40,394 nt of DNA from positions 1 to 40,394 of the forward strand of contig JAGHST010000019.1 in the NCBI GenBank assembly GCA_018065695.1. Direction: 5' to 3'. Origin of the DNA: Candidatus Cacconaster caballi. GTDB taxonomy: Bacteria > Bacteroidota > Bacteroidia > Bacteroidales > UBA932. This document shows, piece by piece, positions 24,863 through 33,518 of this stretch. Both the position numbers and the translations under genes were made by a program. The stretch's first letter is position 1, and the number at the start of each line of letters is the position of its first letter. The notes beneath the pieces are model-generated. The model did no database searches, was not told where the DNA came from, and saw only the letters and a list, made by a program, of their open reading frames with translations.

Positions 24863-26185
24863 ATGAATATATATATCGAAACGTACGGCTGTCAGATGAA
24901 CGTCAACGACAGCGAAGTGGTTCTTGCCATAATGCAGAAAGCGGGATATGAGCTGTGCAGGAATATGGAAGAGGCGGACCTGATTCTGATCAACACCTGC
25001 TCGATTCGCGACAATGCGGAGCAGAGAGTCCTCGGACGGCTGGACGTGTTCCGCCAAGAGCGGCGCAAGCGCAATGTCGTGGTTGGCGTGATAGGGTGTA
25101 TGGCGGAAAGGCTGAAGGAAAAACTGCTCGAGAATCCGTCTGTAGATGTCGTGGCCGGTCCTGATGCGTACCGCAATCTTCCCGCACTCGTGGAAGCCGC
25201 TTCAGCCGGCGGCAAGCATATTGACACGACTCTGTCCCGGGAAGAAACGTATTCCGACATAATCCCCGTGCGCATGGACCGCAACGGAGTGAGTGCCTAT
25301 ATTTCGATAATGCGAGGATGCAACAATATATGTTCCTATTGCATAGTTCCTTACGTTAGAGGCGTGGAACGCAGTCGCGACCCGCGCAGCATCATACGCG
25401 AAGCGCAGCTTCTGATAGATTCCGGCTATAAGGAGATAAATCTTCTGGGGCAGAACGTCGATTCATATCTCTGGACCGAAGCGGATAATCCTTCATCAAA
25501 AGTAGATTTCGCAAGCCTGCTCGAAATGGTGGCCAGGCTCGAAAAGAAGGTCAGGGTCCGCTTCTCAACCTCACACCCGAAAGATATGGGCGACGCCGTG
25601 CTTCTTACGATGGCGAAATACGACAATATCTGCAAGCATATCCATCTTCCGGTCCAGTCGGGCAGCAATGTTATGCTCGAAAGGATGAACCGCAAATATA
25701 CGCGCGAGACCTATCTGGAGAGGATTGCCAGAATACGCGAGATACTTCCGGAGTGCGCAGTCACGACAGATGTGATAGCAGGATTCAGCGGCGAGACCGA
25801 AGAAGACCACGCTCTTACCCTCTCTCTCTTCAGAGAGGTCAGCTACGACGGCGCATTCATGTTCCAATACTCCGAGCGTCCGGGCACAAAAGCCTCCCGA
25901 CACTACCCGGACGATGTGCCCGCCGATGTCAAGACTGCCCGTCTCAATGAGATAATAGCCCTTCAGAACGAAAATTCCCTGAAAAACAACAGGAAATGCA
26001 TAGGCCTCACCTATGAAGTCCTTGTCGAGGGCACGTCCAAACGCTCTTCGGAAGAGATGGTGGGCAGGACTTCACAGAACAAGACTTGCGTCTTCCCGGC
26101 AAAGAACGTCCGCCCCGGCGATTATGTCCGGGTGAAAGTTCTTTCCTGCAGCAGCGCCACCCTCCTGTGCGAGATGGTGCAATAG
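24863..26185 (+). CDS. miaB: tRNA-2-methylthio-N6-dimethylallyladenosine synthase MiaB
   Basis: Radical SAM methylthiotransferase that adds a methylthio group at C2 of i6A37, the product of MiaA. From the ATG at 24863 it has 440 residues and opens canonically (MNIYIETYGCQMN). It has three parts: the N-terminal MTTase domain with cysteines at C10, in NTCS and in IGCM for one 4Fe-4S cluster; the radical SAM core with C153-x3-C157-x2-C160 in RGCNNICSYC; and a C-terminal TRAM domain from about 375. An upstream in-frame ATG would add 17 residues but lies before the promoter. It converges with upp across 9 bases. Confidence 0.96.
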   Translation: MNIYIETYGCQMNVNDSEVVLAIMQKAGYELCRNMEEADLILINTCSIRDNAEQRVLGRLDVFRQERRKRNVVVGVIGCMAERLKEKLLENPSVDVVAGPDAYRNLPALVEAASAGGKHIDTTLSREETYSDIIPVRMDRNGVSAYISIMRGCNNICSYCIVPYVRGVERSRDPRSIIREAQLLIDSGYKEINLLGQNVDSYLWTEADNPSSKVDFASLLEMVARLEKKVRVRFSTSHPKDMGDAVLLTMAKYDNICKHIHLPVQSGSNVMLERMNRKYTRETYLERIARIREILPECAVTTDVIAGFSGETEEDHALTLSLFREVSYDGAFMFQYSERPGTKASRHYPDDVPADVKTARLNEIIALQNENSLKNNRKCIGLTYEVLVEGTSKRSSEEMVGRTSQNKTCVFPAKNVRPGDYVRVKVLSCSSATLLCEMVQ

Positions 26186-26194
26186 AAACCTCCG

Positions 26195-26848
26195 TCAGAT
26201 TTTCTTTCCGAAAGCAAGGTCGCCGGCATCTCCCAGGCCCGGCACTATGTATGATTTGTTGGTAAGCTCTTCATCTATTGCGGCAACCCACAGCGTCACG
26301 TTCTTGTGCGGAAGCATCTTTGAAAGGTACTCCACAGCCTCGGCAGATGCAACAATGGAAGCGAAATGAATGTGCCGCGGTTCTCCTTTCTCCATCAGAG
26401 ATTTGTAGGCCAGGTACATGGACGCGCCGGTAGCAATCATCGGATCAGCCAGAATCAGAGTTTTGTCCTCCAGTGAAGGGCAGGAGGTATATTCAAGGTG
26501 AATCTTGCACTCGTTATCCTTGCCGTATTTGCGGTAGGCGGCAATGAATGCGTTTTCGGCATCATCAAAAAAGTTGAGAAAACCTCTGTGGAAAGGAAGG
26601 CCTGCACGGAAAATCATTCCCAGCACCATCTTGTCGGAAGGAATCCTCGTGGTGGCGATTCCCAGAGGCGTTTCAACCTGCTTTTCTTCGTATGACAGCG
26701 TTTTGCTGATTTCATAGGCGAATATTTCGCCGGAGCGCTCCATGTTGGCACGGAATCTCATACTGTCCTTCTGTACGGAGATGTCGCGCATTTGGGCCAC
26801 AAAGCGGTTCAGGACCGAGTTAGCTGAGCCAAGATTGACTATTTTCAT
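26195..26848 (-). CDS. upp: Uracil phosphoribosyltransferase
   Basis: Pyrimidine salvage enzyme converting uracil and PRPP to UMP. The 217 residues match the family. The PRPP loop LILADPMIATGAS lies at 131-143 and the uracil-binding segment YIVPGLGDAGDLAFG at 200-214. It is a single gene: radC, on the same strand, ends 30 bases upstream. Its own promoter is not clear in that gap (TATGATATACTTAATGC-like, no good match). Confidence 0.95.
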   Translation of the reverse strand: MKIVNLGSANSVLNRFVAQMRDISVQKDSMRFRANMERSGEIFAYEISKTLSYEEKQVETPLGIATTRIPSDKMVLGMIFRAGLPFHRGFLNFFDDAENAFIAAYRKYGKDNECKIHLEYTSCPSLEDKTLILADPMIATGASMYLAYKSLMEKGEPRHIHFASIVASAEAVEYLSKMLPHKNVTLWVAAIDEELTNKSYIVPGLGDAGDLAFGKKI

Positions 26849-26878
26849 AGGTATGATATACTTAATGCTTTTCCAAAG

Positions 26879-27565
26879 TTAATAATTTTCATCCACAAAG
26901 CTGAAATATTTCTTTCCGGCGATTATAATATGGTCCTTAAGCTGAATGTCGAACATCTCCAGAGCCTTGCGCAGAGAGGATGTCCGCTCGATGTCGCCTT
27001 TGCTCGGGAACCGTATGCCGGAGGGGTGGTTATGGACGAGGATTACGGCGCTTGCAAGCTTCTCCAGAGCCTTTTTCGCTATGATTTTGATGTCCAGAAC
27101 AGTCTTGTCGGTGCCTCCGAGGCTCACCTGTTCCATCCCGACAAGGCGGTGAGCGGTGTTGAGATAGAGCGCCCAGCACTCTTCGTGAGGCAAGTTGCAC
27201 AGTCGGGGGCCCATCAGATCCGCCACGGTCTTCGATCTGTCTATGACAGGATAGCTGGAAGGCGGTTCGCTTTCCAGCCTCCTCCCCAGTTCAAAAGCCG
27301 CCGCTATGGTGACGGCCTTGGCCGGCCCCACCCCTTCAACCCTCTGAAGGGCTTCAATGCTGAAATTTGAAAGATTTACCAGTCTGCCCTCCGCTTCCGA
27401 GAGGAGACGCCTGCCCAGTTCCACTGCATTTGATTTTTTTGTCCCAGCCCTCAGCAGAATGGCCAGAAGCTCTGAGTTCGACAGGGACGAGCAGCCTCCG
27501 GCTATCATTTTCTCTCTCGGCCGCTCCTGCTCCGTCCACGATTTGATGGTTGCCAACGATGTCAT
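26879..27565 (-). CDS. radC: RadC-family JAMM protein (UPF0758)
   Basis: The protein has 228 residues from the ATG at 27565. An N-terminal helix-hairpin-helix region (VEGVGPAKAVTI, 76-87) precedes the MPN/JAMM domain with H178-x-H180-x7-S188-x2-D191, the complete zinc-binding motif. Despite the name, a repair role is doubtful; the biochemical activity of the family is unsettled. A longer reading frame up to 27631 exists, but it would run through the rpsT terminator, so I prefer the internal ATG, which gives the usual opening (SWTEQERPREKM). Confidence 0.9.
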   Translation of the reverse strand: MTSLATIKSWTEQERPREKMIAGGCSSLSNSELLAILLRAGTKKSNAVELGRRLLSEAEGRLVNLSNFSIEALQRVEGVGPAKAVTIAAAFELGRRLESEPPSSYPVIDRSKTVADLMGPRLCNLPHEECWALYLNTAHRLVGMEQVSLGGTDKTVLDIKIIAKKALEKLASAVILVHNHPSGIRFPSKGDIERTSSLRKALEMFDIQLKDHIIIAGKKYFSFVDENY

Positions 27566-27576
27566 ATATATGCAAA

Positions 27577-27601
27577 AAAAACTTCCCAAAGATTGGAAAG
27601 T
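27577..27601 (-). terminator. Rho-independent terminator of rpsT
   Basis: On the minus strand ACTTTCC-AATCTTT-GGGAAGT forms a 7-bp stem with one G-U pair, followed by a run of T (27580-27574). The wobble pairs only in the minus-strand RNA, which fits termination of rpsT. It lies 32 bases after the rpsT stop and 9-12 bases before the radC start. Confidence 0.8.
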
Positions 27602-27632
27602 TTTTTGTATGTCATATGACAGAAAAAGCAAA

Positions 27633-27884
27633 TTAGAGTTTGTTTACATAAACTGCGATTCCGCTCTTGAGGTTGGAAGCCTTGTTTTTGTGAATGACGT
27701 TGATTTTTGCGAGTTTGTCAATCATTGCGAAGACCTTCGGCATTGAAGCCTCTGCTGCTGCCTTGTCTGTTGTGTTGCGGAGGGCCTTGATGGCGTTCCT
27801 TGTTGTTCTTGCATAATACTTGTTATGCACTCTGCGCTTCTCGCTCTGACGATTGCGCTTGTCTGCTGACTTGTGATTTGCCAT
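27633..27884 (-). CDS. rpsT: 30S ribosomal protein S20
   Basis: An 83-residue basic protein that binds 16S rRNA in the small subunit. It opens with [18 protein letters not shown] and continues with the helical, Lys/Arg/Ala-rich pattern of S20 ([28 protein letters not shown]). It lies 22 bases behind tRNA-Glu on the same strand with no promoter in between, so it is probably made from the tRNA promoter, and it is followed by a clear terminator. Confidence 0.97.
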   Translation of the reverse strand: MANHKSADKRNRQSEKRRVHNKYYARTTRNAIKALRNTTDKAAAEASMPKVFAMIDKLAKINVIHKNKASNLKSGIAVYVNKL

Positions 27885-27906
27885 TATTTCAATTTTTTAT
27901 ATTTCG

Positions 27907-27978
27907 TAGTGGGTGGGAGAATCGAACTCCCATTGCGAGAATGAAAATCTCGAGTACTAGCCGTTATACGAACCCACC
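27907..27978 (-). tRNA. tRNA-Glu (anticodon TTC)
   Basis: The 72 bases fold as a cloverleaf: acceptor GGTGGGT with ACCCACT (G1-U72 wobble), anticodon stem CGAGA/TCTCG with loop TTTTCAT giving anticodon TTC, and T arm GGGAG-TTCGATT-CTCCC. The discriminator base is A. The CCA end is not encoded. It is followed 22 bases later by rpsT. Confidence 0.95.
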
Positions 27979-28010
27979 ATAGGTTCCGCATCCTTCGCAG
28001 AATGGGAACG

Positions 28011-28041
28011 CAAAGGTAGAAAAACTTTTTTCTATCGCAAA
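28011..28041 (-). promoter_or_regulatory. Promoter for tRNA-Glu and rpsT
   Basis: Minus strand TTTG (28041-28038), a 19-base spacer, then TACCTTTG (28018-28011): a near-ideal Bacteroidota primary-sigma promoter, 32 bases before the tRNA 5' end. Confidence 0.75.
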
Positions 28042-28062
28042 CTTTTTTTTACAAAAAAGCGG

Positions 28063-29058
28063 TTATTCACTCCAATGCCAGGAGTAGAGAATGGCTTCAA
28101 GCTGCCTTACATAGTCTCTCTTGTCATATTTAGGAGCATAGACAAAGCCTTCTGTGACAATAACTTCCTTACCATCTTTGCCGAGAAATGCGTCGAGGAT
28201 GAAAGGCCCTCCCATAAAATCGTTCTGAGTGTCCCAAAGAGAACGCACCTCCGCAAATCTGCGCTGAGCGTATGTCCTCCATTCAAATCCGGGCACGATG
28301 TTGGGGTTGGTAATCATATAGCTGCCTTCCGCAGTTCCCGGGACATTCTCTTTCATCACGGCATCTCTCTTCTCTATGAGATATTTCGGTGTAAATTGAA
28401 AATCACCCTCATAAGGGAACTTGTAAAGGAAAATGCCCTGATTGGTGTACGTGGTCTCATAGGAAATCCACAGGAAGTCTCCGTTCTGCTTCTTGAGAGA
28501 ATAGTTGGACGGGAAATAGGGCGTGCCGCCATACATCTGTTCGACAAACATACCGAGCGAGCCGTTTTCATATTTTCTGGCGTTTGCCACCGAGCGGTCT
28601 CTTTCCGACTGCTCGAAGATTTTGACGAGGGCCCCGCCGTTGCTTCTTATATAATCGGCAGCTTCCGTTTCAGAAGGGGCGTTGATGAAGACAACGGTCT
28701 GAGGCTGCGACCAGACGTTGCGCCTGACGGTGAACGAGGCGGCACAAGTGTCGGAGATATTGACCCTTATCATATTGCGATGCAACTTGAACACCTGCGA
28801 GAAACTCTCGGGAGGAACATTGTAAAGCCTGAAAAGCGATTCCGTCTGTGGAAGATACGGATAAGTCGCGGCAAGCACTTCGCGGATTGCACCACCGGGC
28901 TCCGCCTCCCACTGTGCCTTCGTGGAGACTATTTCCACTTCCCCGGCCTTTCCGCTGATGTCGGGCAAGGTTGCACCGGTGTTCTTTCCACCACAGGAAA
29001 CGGCCATTGTCAGCACCGCTATGAATGAGGGCAGAAGGATATGTCTGAGGTTTTTCAT
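28063..29058 (-). CDS. DUF4837-family lipoprotein
   Basis: A 331-residue protein with a lipoprotein signal (lipobox AVSC, C22). The mature part matches what I know of DUF4837: a Trp- and Tyr-rich protein with WSQPQTVVFINAPSE early and GPFILDAFLGKDGKEVIVTEGFVYAP late. The family is limited to Bacteroidota and is usually next to rseP and dxr, as here (20 bases after rseP). Its function is unknown; the linkage to the site-2 protease suggests an envelope role. It is the last gene of the M23-dxr-rseP run. No terminator hairpin is seen after it, only T-rich DNA. Confidence 0.85.
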   Translation of the reverse strand: MKNLRHILLPSFIAVLTMAVSCGGKNTGATLPDISGKAGEVEIVSTKAQWEAEPGGAIREVLAATYPYLPQTESLFRLYNVPPESFSQVFKLHRNMIRVNISDTCAASFTVRRNVWSQPQTVVFINAPSETEAADYIRSNGGALVKIFEQSERDRSVANARKYENGSLGMFVEQMYGGTPYFPSNYSLKKQNGDFLWISYETTYTNQGIFLYKFPYEGDFQFTPKYLIEKRDAVMKENVPGTAEGSYMITNPNIVPGFEWRTYAQRRFAEVRSLWDTQNDFMGGPFILDAFLGKDGKEVIVTEGFVYAPKYDKRDYVRQLEAILYSWHWSE

Positions 29059-29078
29059 AAGAATTGTGGTTTAAAAGA

Positions 29079-30461
29079 TTAGAACAGACTTCGTATATCA
29101 TTGCCGAAGGCCAGTATCATCAGCATTATCAGCAGAATCATACCTATCGTCTCGGCTATTTCCATCGCCTTGTCGGAAGCCTTGCGGCCCGTAATCATCT
29201 CGATGATGAGGAAAAGTATGTGGCCTCCGTCCAATGCCGGAATAGGCAGGATGTTCAACACTCCGAGCATAATGGACAGCAACGCTGTTATTGACCAGAA
29301 CCTCAGCCAGTCCCAAGTATCCGGGAAGATGCGTCCTATGGCTATGAAACTGCCCACGGACTTGTATGCTTCGGTCTTCGGAGTGAATATCAGACCGAGT
29401 TCCTTGACATAGTCCCTTATGGTGACGAAAGTCTTTCTGACTCCGGCCGGTATGGCAGTGAAGAGATTGTATCTGCGGGTCGTGACATTGAAGAATCCGG
29501 CAAGATCGTTTTCCAGCATCACCTGTATCTTTCCGGTGGTATCTACCTGAAGCGGTATGTCAAGAGTCTGGCCTTCACGCTGCGCTCCTACAGTTATCGT
29601 GCTGTCTTTCAATTCGGAAAGGCGCTCCATAATCTGCTGTACAAGAAACATTTCCTCCCCGTTGACGGATACGATGGCGTCGCCGGGCTGCAGGCCGGAG
29701 TCGCGGTTGATGGAGCCCTCCGCAAAATCCTTGACCACAAACGGGAAAGCGAGGTCGAACATACCCGGAGTATTCAGTGCTGCCGGAAGATATAGTTCGT
29801 CTATCTTGATTGTCAGCGTGTCACCATCCCGGATTACGGTGGCGGTTTCAGCCTGCGAGCGTATGAGATCTATCTGGAGATTGCTGAAGTTTTCTGTCCG
29901 GCGGCCGTCGAAAGCGAGGATTCTGTCACCGTTGCGGAAGCCCATCTCGTATGAGAGTGAGTTGACGGCGATGCCGTAGGTGGCATCTTCGTTGCGCAGG
30001 TATTCCTCTCCCCAGCAGCCGAGGATTGCCGAATAGAGGATGATGGCGAGGATAAAGTTGTAGAGCACTCCACCGAACATTATGAAGAAGCGCTGCCAGG
30101 CTTTCTTGGTCCTGAATTCCCACGGTTGAGGCGGCAATTTCATCGCCTCTTTGTCCATAGACTCGTCTATCATTCCGGAAATCTTGCAGTATCCTCCGAA
30201 AGGAAGCCAGCCTATACCGTATTCTGTCTTGTCGGGATGGGCATCCCAGAGAGGGTCGTCATTTCCGGAAAAGAATTTGAAATGCAATTTGCCGTCAAAC
30301 TTCTTGAATTTCAAGAGCGAAATCTTCGGATTGAAGAAAAGATAGAATTTCTCCACCCTCGTCTTGAACATTTTGGCGAATGAATAGTGGCCGAACTCGT
30401 GGATAACCACAAGAAGTGAAAGAGCCAGAATGACTTGTACAACTTTTAATAAAACTACCAT
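29079..30461 (-). CDS. rseP: RIP zinc metalloprotease RseP (site-2 protease)
   Basis: Intramembrane protease that cleaves anti-sigma factors and signal-peptide remnants in the inner membrane. The 460 residues contain the zinc motif HEFGH (H21, E22, H25) in the first helix, a PDZ-like region in the middle (GLQPGDAIVSVNGE), and the C-terminal NILPIPALDGGH with the third ligand at about D411. Its ATG overlaps the dxr stop by one base (TGATG), a tight translational coupling. No anti-sigma substrate is encoded nearby. Confidence 0.95.
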   Translation of the reverse strand: MVVLLKVVQVILALSLLVVIHEFGHYSFAKMFKTRVEKFYLFFNPKISLLKFKKFDGKLHFKFFSGNDDPLWDAHPDKTEYGIGWLPFGGYCKISGMIDESMDKEAMKLPPQPWEFRTKKAWQRFFIMFGGVLYNFILAIILYSAILGCWGEEYLRNEDATYGIAVNSLSYEMGFRNGDRILAFDGRRTENFSNLQIDLIRSQAETATVIRDGDTLTIKIDELYLPAALNTPGMFDLAFPFVVKDFAEGSINRDSGLQPGDAIVSVNGEEMFLVQQIMERLSELKDSTITVGAQREGQTLDIPLQVDTTGKIQVMLENDLAGFFNVTTRRYNLFTAIPAGVRKTFVTIRDYVKELGLIFTPKTEAYKSVGSFIAIGRIFPDTWDWLRFWSITALLSIMLGVLNILPIPALDGGHILFLIIEMITGRKASDKAMEIAETIGMILLIMLMILAFGNDIRSLF

Positions 30462-31624
30462 CAGATAAGAAATTTTCTCAATTTTTCAGCGGCAATGCGC
30501 TTTGCTTCAAAATCCGTGCTGAAAATATCTTCCAGTGCCGGCTTTTTGATGAAGGTGCCCTCCGCAAGGGTTTCCTCAATGAGGGAAGGAATGGATGTAA
30601 AGCGGATGCGCCCCTCCAGAAAAGCCTTTACCGCAACTTCGTTGGCTCCGTTGAGAATGCAGGTGGCGTTGCCGCCGCAAGAAAGAGCTTCATAGGCGAG
30701 TTTCAGGCAAGGGAACTTCCGAGTGTCGGGTTTCTCGAACGTCAGCTGCGCAAGAGTCGGGAAATCGAGTCTTGAATTGTTGAGAGTCGTACGGCGGGGA
30801 TAGGTCAGGGCATATTGTATAGGAACCCTCATATCGGGATTGCTCATCTGCGCGATGACGCTGCCGTCGGTAAACTGCACCATCGAGTGAATGATGGACT
30901 GCGGATGTATCACCACTTCTATATCTTGAGGCCGGACGCCGAAGAGCCAGCGGGCCTCGATGACCTCCAGCCCTTTGTTCATCAGACTTGCCGAATCTAT
31001 CGTGACCTTCGGTCCCATCTTCCAGCGGGGATGATTCAGGGCCATTTCTCTTGTGACGGAGGACATCTCTTCCTGGGAAAAATCCCTGAAAGGACCTCCG
31101 GAGCCCGTCAGAAGCAATTTTTCGATATCGGCATTTTCTCCCTGAAGACATTGGAAGATGGCGGAATGTTCCGAATCCACCGGAATTATCGGAGCCTTAC
31201 ATTCGCGCGACAGCGACATTATCAGTTCACCGGCAGCGACAAGTGTCTCCTTGTTGGCCAGAGCAATGGCTTTGCCTGCTCTGATGGCGGCCACAGTAGG
31301 TTTGAGACCGCTGAACCCGACCATAGCCGTCAGCACCATATCGACTCCCGATCCGGCAACTATGTCACAGACAGATTCTATACCGGTGAAAACCTTGATA
31401 TACAGAGGGTCAAGCGCTTCGGAGACTTCGACGTATTTTTCCTCGTTGCATATCACCACCGCGTTGGGTTTGAAACGGCGTGCCTGCTCTATGAGCAGCC
31501 GGCTGTTGTTGTTTGCCGTAAGCAGCTCCACTTCGAAAAGATCCGGATGCTGCGCAACCACGTCAAGCGCCTGGGTGCCGATTGAGCCGGTGGAGCCGAG
31601 TATTGCAATGTGTCTCTTATCCAT
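30461..31624 (-). CDS. dxr: 1-deoxy-D-xylulose 5-phosphate reductoisomerase
   Basis: Second enzyme of the MEP pathway: NADPH-dependent conversion of DXP to MEP, which IspD then uses. The 387 residues contain the NADPH-binding ILGSTGSIGTQALDVV (9-24), ALANKETLVAAGE and the metal/substrate motif PVDSEHSAIFQCLQG, all intact. It starts 10 bases after the M23-like gene and overlaps rseP by one base. Confidence 0.97.
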   Translation of the reverse strand: MDKRHIAILGSTGSIGTQALDVVAQHPDLFEVELLTANNNSRLLIEQARRFKPNAVVICNEEKYVEVSEALDPLYIKVFTGIESVCDIVAGSGVDMVLTAMVGFSGLKPTVAAIRAGKAIALANKETLVAAGELIMSLSRECKAPIIPVDSEHSAIFQCLQGENADIEKLLLTGSGGPFRDFSQEEMSSVTREMALNHPRWKMGPKVTIDSASLMNKGLEVIEARWLFGVRPQDIEVVIHPQSIIHSMVQFTDGSVIAQMSNPDMRVPIQYALTYPRRTTLNNSRLDFPTLAQLTFEKPDTRKFPCLKLAYEALSCGGNATCILNGANEVAVKAFLEGRIRFTSIPSLIEETLAEGTFIKKPALEDIFSTDFEAKRIAAEKLRKFLI

Positions 31625-31634
31625 CCTGCCTCAT

Positions 31635-32495
31635 TTAGAACGTAATGTAGCGGGCAGGGTCTGCCGCTTCTCCTTCGTGCCAGAGTTCAAACCGGAGACT
31701 GACTCCGGAAGCCAATTCCCCGGTGCTGCCTATAATGGCTACGGGCATTCCGGCGGTCACCCTGTCGCCCGCCTTCTTTATCAGCTTCTCGTTATGCTTG
31801 TAGACGGAGATAATATTGATGTCGTGCTGAATAGTAATGGTAAAGCCATAAAGGTCGTTCCACCCTGAAGATATGACCGTGCCGTCGAGAACAGCGCAGA
31901 CAGGAGTGAGGGCCGGAGCGGACACTTCCACGCAAGGATGCCCGATGGCGGGATTGAAGCCCTGTGTCACTATGCCTTTGACCGGCGGATAGAAATGCAG
32001 ACCTTCAATCTGCTTGATTGCGCCACCCTGACGCCGGATGTCGAACTTCTCTTCGTTTTTCACCTGCTCCCTCAGAAGGGAATCGCTCTTGGAAAATCCG
32101 GCCATCGCTTCGGGACTGACCGGTACGGATGCAGCGGCCATCCTTACGGAGTCAAGGGTAAGCGGCTCTCTGCCTGTCACTATTCTCTGGATGTTTGCCA
32201 GCTGGAAGTTCCACTGGTCGATGACCTTTTCAAGCGAGTCTATTTTGACGGCGTTGGCCAGAGCCGTGTTTCTGGTTTCTGAGGAAGGGTAGCCCGGTAT
32301 GGTGCGACGCAAGCCGGTGAAGGCAGTAAGGCAGTATGTTGCGGCCACCAGAACGACGGCGGCAGATACAACGGCGGCCCTGAACCGGCCTCTGGTGGCG
32401 GCGAAAGAGAAAATCTTCCGCTGAGATTCCTCTTCGACAATCTCCATTCTCAGCTTTTGAGCCGTACTTTTTTGTTTTATTGCACGTTTTGCCAT
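31635..32495 (-). CDS. M23/LytM-like protein, probably catalytically inactive
   Basis: A 286-residue membrane-anchored protein: a basic cytoplasmic N-terminus, one helix at about 38-60, a linker with possible coiled coil (80-105), and a LytM-type fold at about 165-286. The active-site pattern is degraded. The HxxxD of the family reads H186-PCV-E190, and the usual HLHFE motif reads SLRFE (266-270), so both histidines of HxH are replaced by S266 and R268. H234 in YKHN remains. Such LytM pseudoenzymes (EnvC, NlpD) activate amidases rather than cut peptidoglycan; that role is inferred. It heads the run to dxr, rseP and the DUF4837 gene and is divergent from ruvX by 22 bases. Confidence 0.85.
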   Translation of the reverse strand: MAKRAIKQKSTAQKLRMEIVEEESQRKIFSFAATRGRFRAAVVSAAVVLVAATYCLTAFTGLRRTIPGYPSSETRNTALANAVKIDSLEKVIDQWNFQLANIQRIVTGREPLTLDSVRMAAASVPVSPEAMAGFSKSDSLLREQVKNEEKFDIRRQGGAIKQIEGLHFYPPVKGIVTQGFNPAIGHPCVEVSAPALTPVCAVLDGTVISSGWNDLYGFTITIQHDINIISVYKHNEKLIKKAGDRVTAGMPVAIIGSTGELASGVSLRFELWHEGEAADPARYITF

Positions 32496-32505
32496 ATAAA
32501 AAGGT

Positions 32506-32513
32506 TACCTTTG
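32506..32513 (+). promoter_or_regulatory. Candidate -7 box for ruvX-def-phosphohexomutase
   Basis: TACCTTTG, a perfect TAnnTTTG match, ends only 4 bases before the ruvX ATG at 32518, so the transcript would be leaderless or nearly so. TTTTG at 32487-32491 is a little close for a -33 element. The box is embedded in the quasi-palindrome AAAGGT-T-ACCTTT. Confidence 0.55.
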
Positions 32514-32517
32514 CGGT

Positions 32518-32958
32518 ATGGACAGGATAATCGGCATCGACTACGGGCGAAAGCGGACAGGTGTCGCGGCAAGCGACCCTCTTCGTATATTCGCCTCCGC
32601 CCTCGAAACCGTTCCGTCTGCAAAGATAATAGAATATCTTCAAAAATACGCGGAAAATGAGGTGATTGAACGCTTCGTCGTGGGCTATCCCATCAATATG
32701 GACGGCAAGCCTTCCGAAGCTGCCCGCGACGTGGATGCATTTCTCAACAGACTCCGTAAGGTATTCCCTCAAATACCTGTCACTCTTGAAGATGAGAGAT
32801 TCACGTCAGTTCTGGCCCACAGAGCGATGATAGATGGAGGAATGAAAAAAAGCGACCGCCGCGACAAGAATTCGGTGGACCGCATAAGCGCCTCGATCAT
32901 CCTTCAGAGCTGGCTTGACAGGGAATCTTCCAAAACCGTAAACAATACTTCAATATGA
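32518..32958 (+). CDS. ruvX: Holliday-junction resolvase-like / pre-16S rRNA nuclease RuvX (YqgF)
   Basis: A 146-residue RNase H-fold nuclease implicated in 16S rRNA 5' maturation. It carries the family motifs GIDYGRKRTGVAASDP (6-21), VVGYP, EDERFTS and the C-terminal SVDRISASIIL with the final acidic residue. No in-frame start exists further upstream, and GIDYG begins at residue 6, so the ATG at 32518 is secure. The last codons overlap def as ATGA (32955-32958). Confidence 0.93.
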   Translation: MDRIIGIDYGRKRTGVAASDPLRIFASALETVPSAKIIEYLQKYAENEVIERFVVGYPINMDGKPSEAARDVDAFLNRLRKVFPQIPVTLEDERFTSVLAHRAMIDGGMKKSDRRDKNSVDRISASIILQSWLDRESSKTVNNTSI

Positions 32959-33512
32959 TACTGCCTATTTACGTCTATGGTTCGCAGGTGTTGCGGGCAA
33001 AAGCCGCCGAGGTGAATCCGGCGGAAGAAGAAAACCTCAAAGGATTTGTGGAAGATCTCATAGAGACAATGCACCACGCTGACGGCTGCGGCCTGGCCGC
33101 TCCGCAAGTGGGTGTATCCAAGAGAATAGCGGTGGTGGACGGCAACGAACTACGCGACCGTTATCCCGAACTCGAGGGCTTCCATCGCGAGATGATAAAT
33201 CCGGTGATTGTCGAGGCGAGCGAGGAAACTTCCTCATACGAAGAAGGCTGCCTCAGCATTCCGGGTGTAGATGCAGAAATAGTACGTCCGAAAAAGATAA
33301 AGGTACGATATCTGGACGCCGACCTCAAGGAAACGGAGGAAGAATTCGACAATTTCGCTTCCCGTATGGTTCAGCACGAACTCGACCATCTCGACGGAGT
33401 GGTCTTCACAGACCGCGCCACCCCTATCCGCAAGAAAATGATAGCCGGCAAGCTGATGAGTATCACCAAAGGCAAGGTCCGCGCTTCATACAGAGTGAAA
33501 TCAGACAGATGA
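32955..33512 (+). CDS. def: Peptide deformylase
   Basis: Removes the N-formyl group from nascent proteins. The 185 residues contain all three metal-site motifs: GCGLAAPQ (44-51), EGCLSIPG (97-104, ligand C99) and QHELDHLDG (140-148, ligands H141 and H145, catalytic E142). Its ATG overlaps the ruvX stop, and the phosphohexomutase gene follows 6 bases later. No formyltransferase gene is adjacent. Confidence 0.97.
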   Translation: MILPIYVYGSQVLRAKAAEVNPAEEENLKGFVEDLIETMHHADGCGLAAPQVGVSKRIAVVDGNELRDRYPELEGFHREMINPVIVEASEETSSYEEGCLSIPGVDAEIVRPKKIKVRYLDADLKETEEEFDNFASRMVQHELDHLDGVVFTDRATPIRKKMIAGKLMSITKGKVRASYRVKSDR

Positions 33513-33518
33513 CCGGCA

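Noticed and set aside
28075-29028. 317-codon plus-strand ORF
   Set aside because: Mirrors the DUF4837 gene, which has a lipoprotein signal and conserved neighbours; the plus-strand product shows none.
30815-31585. 256-codon plus-strand ORF
   Set aside because: Antisense to dxr with all dxr motifs intact in the other frame.
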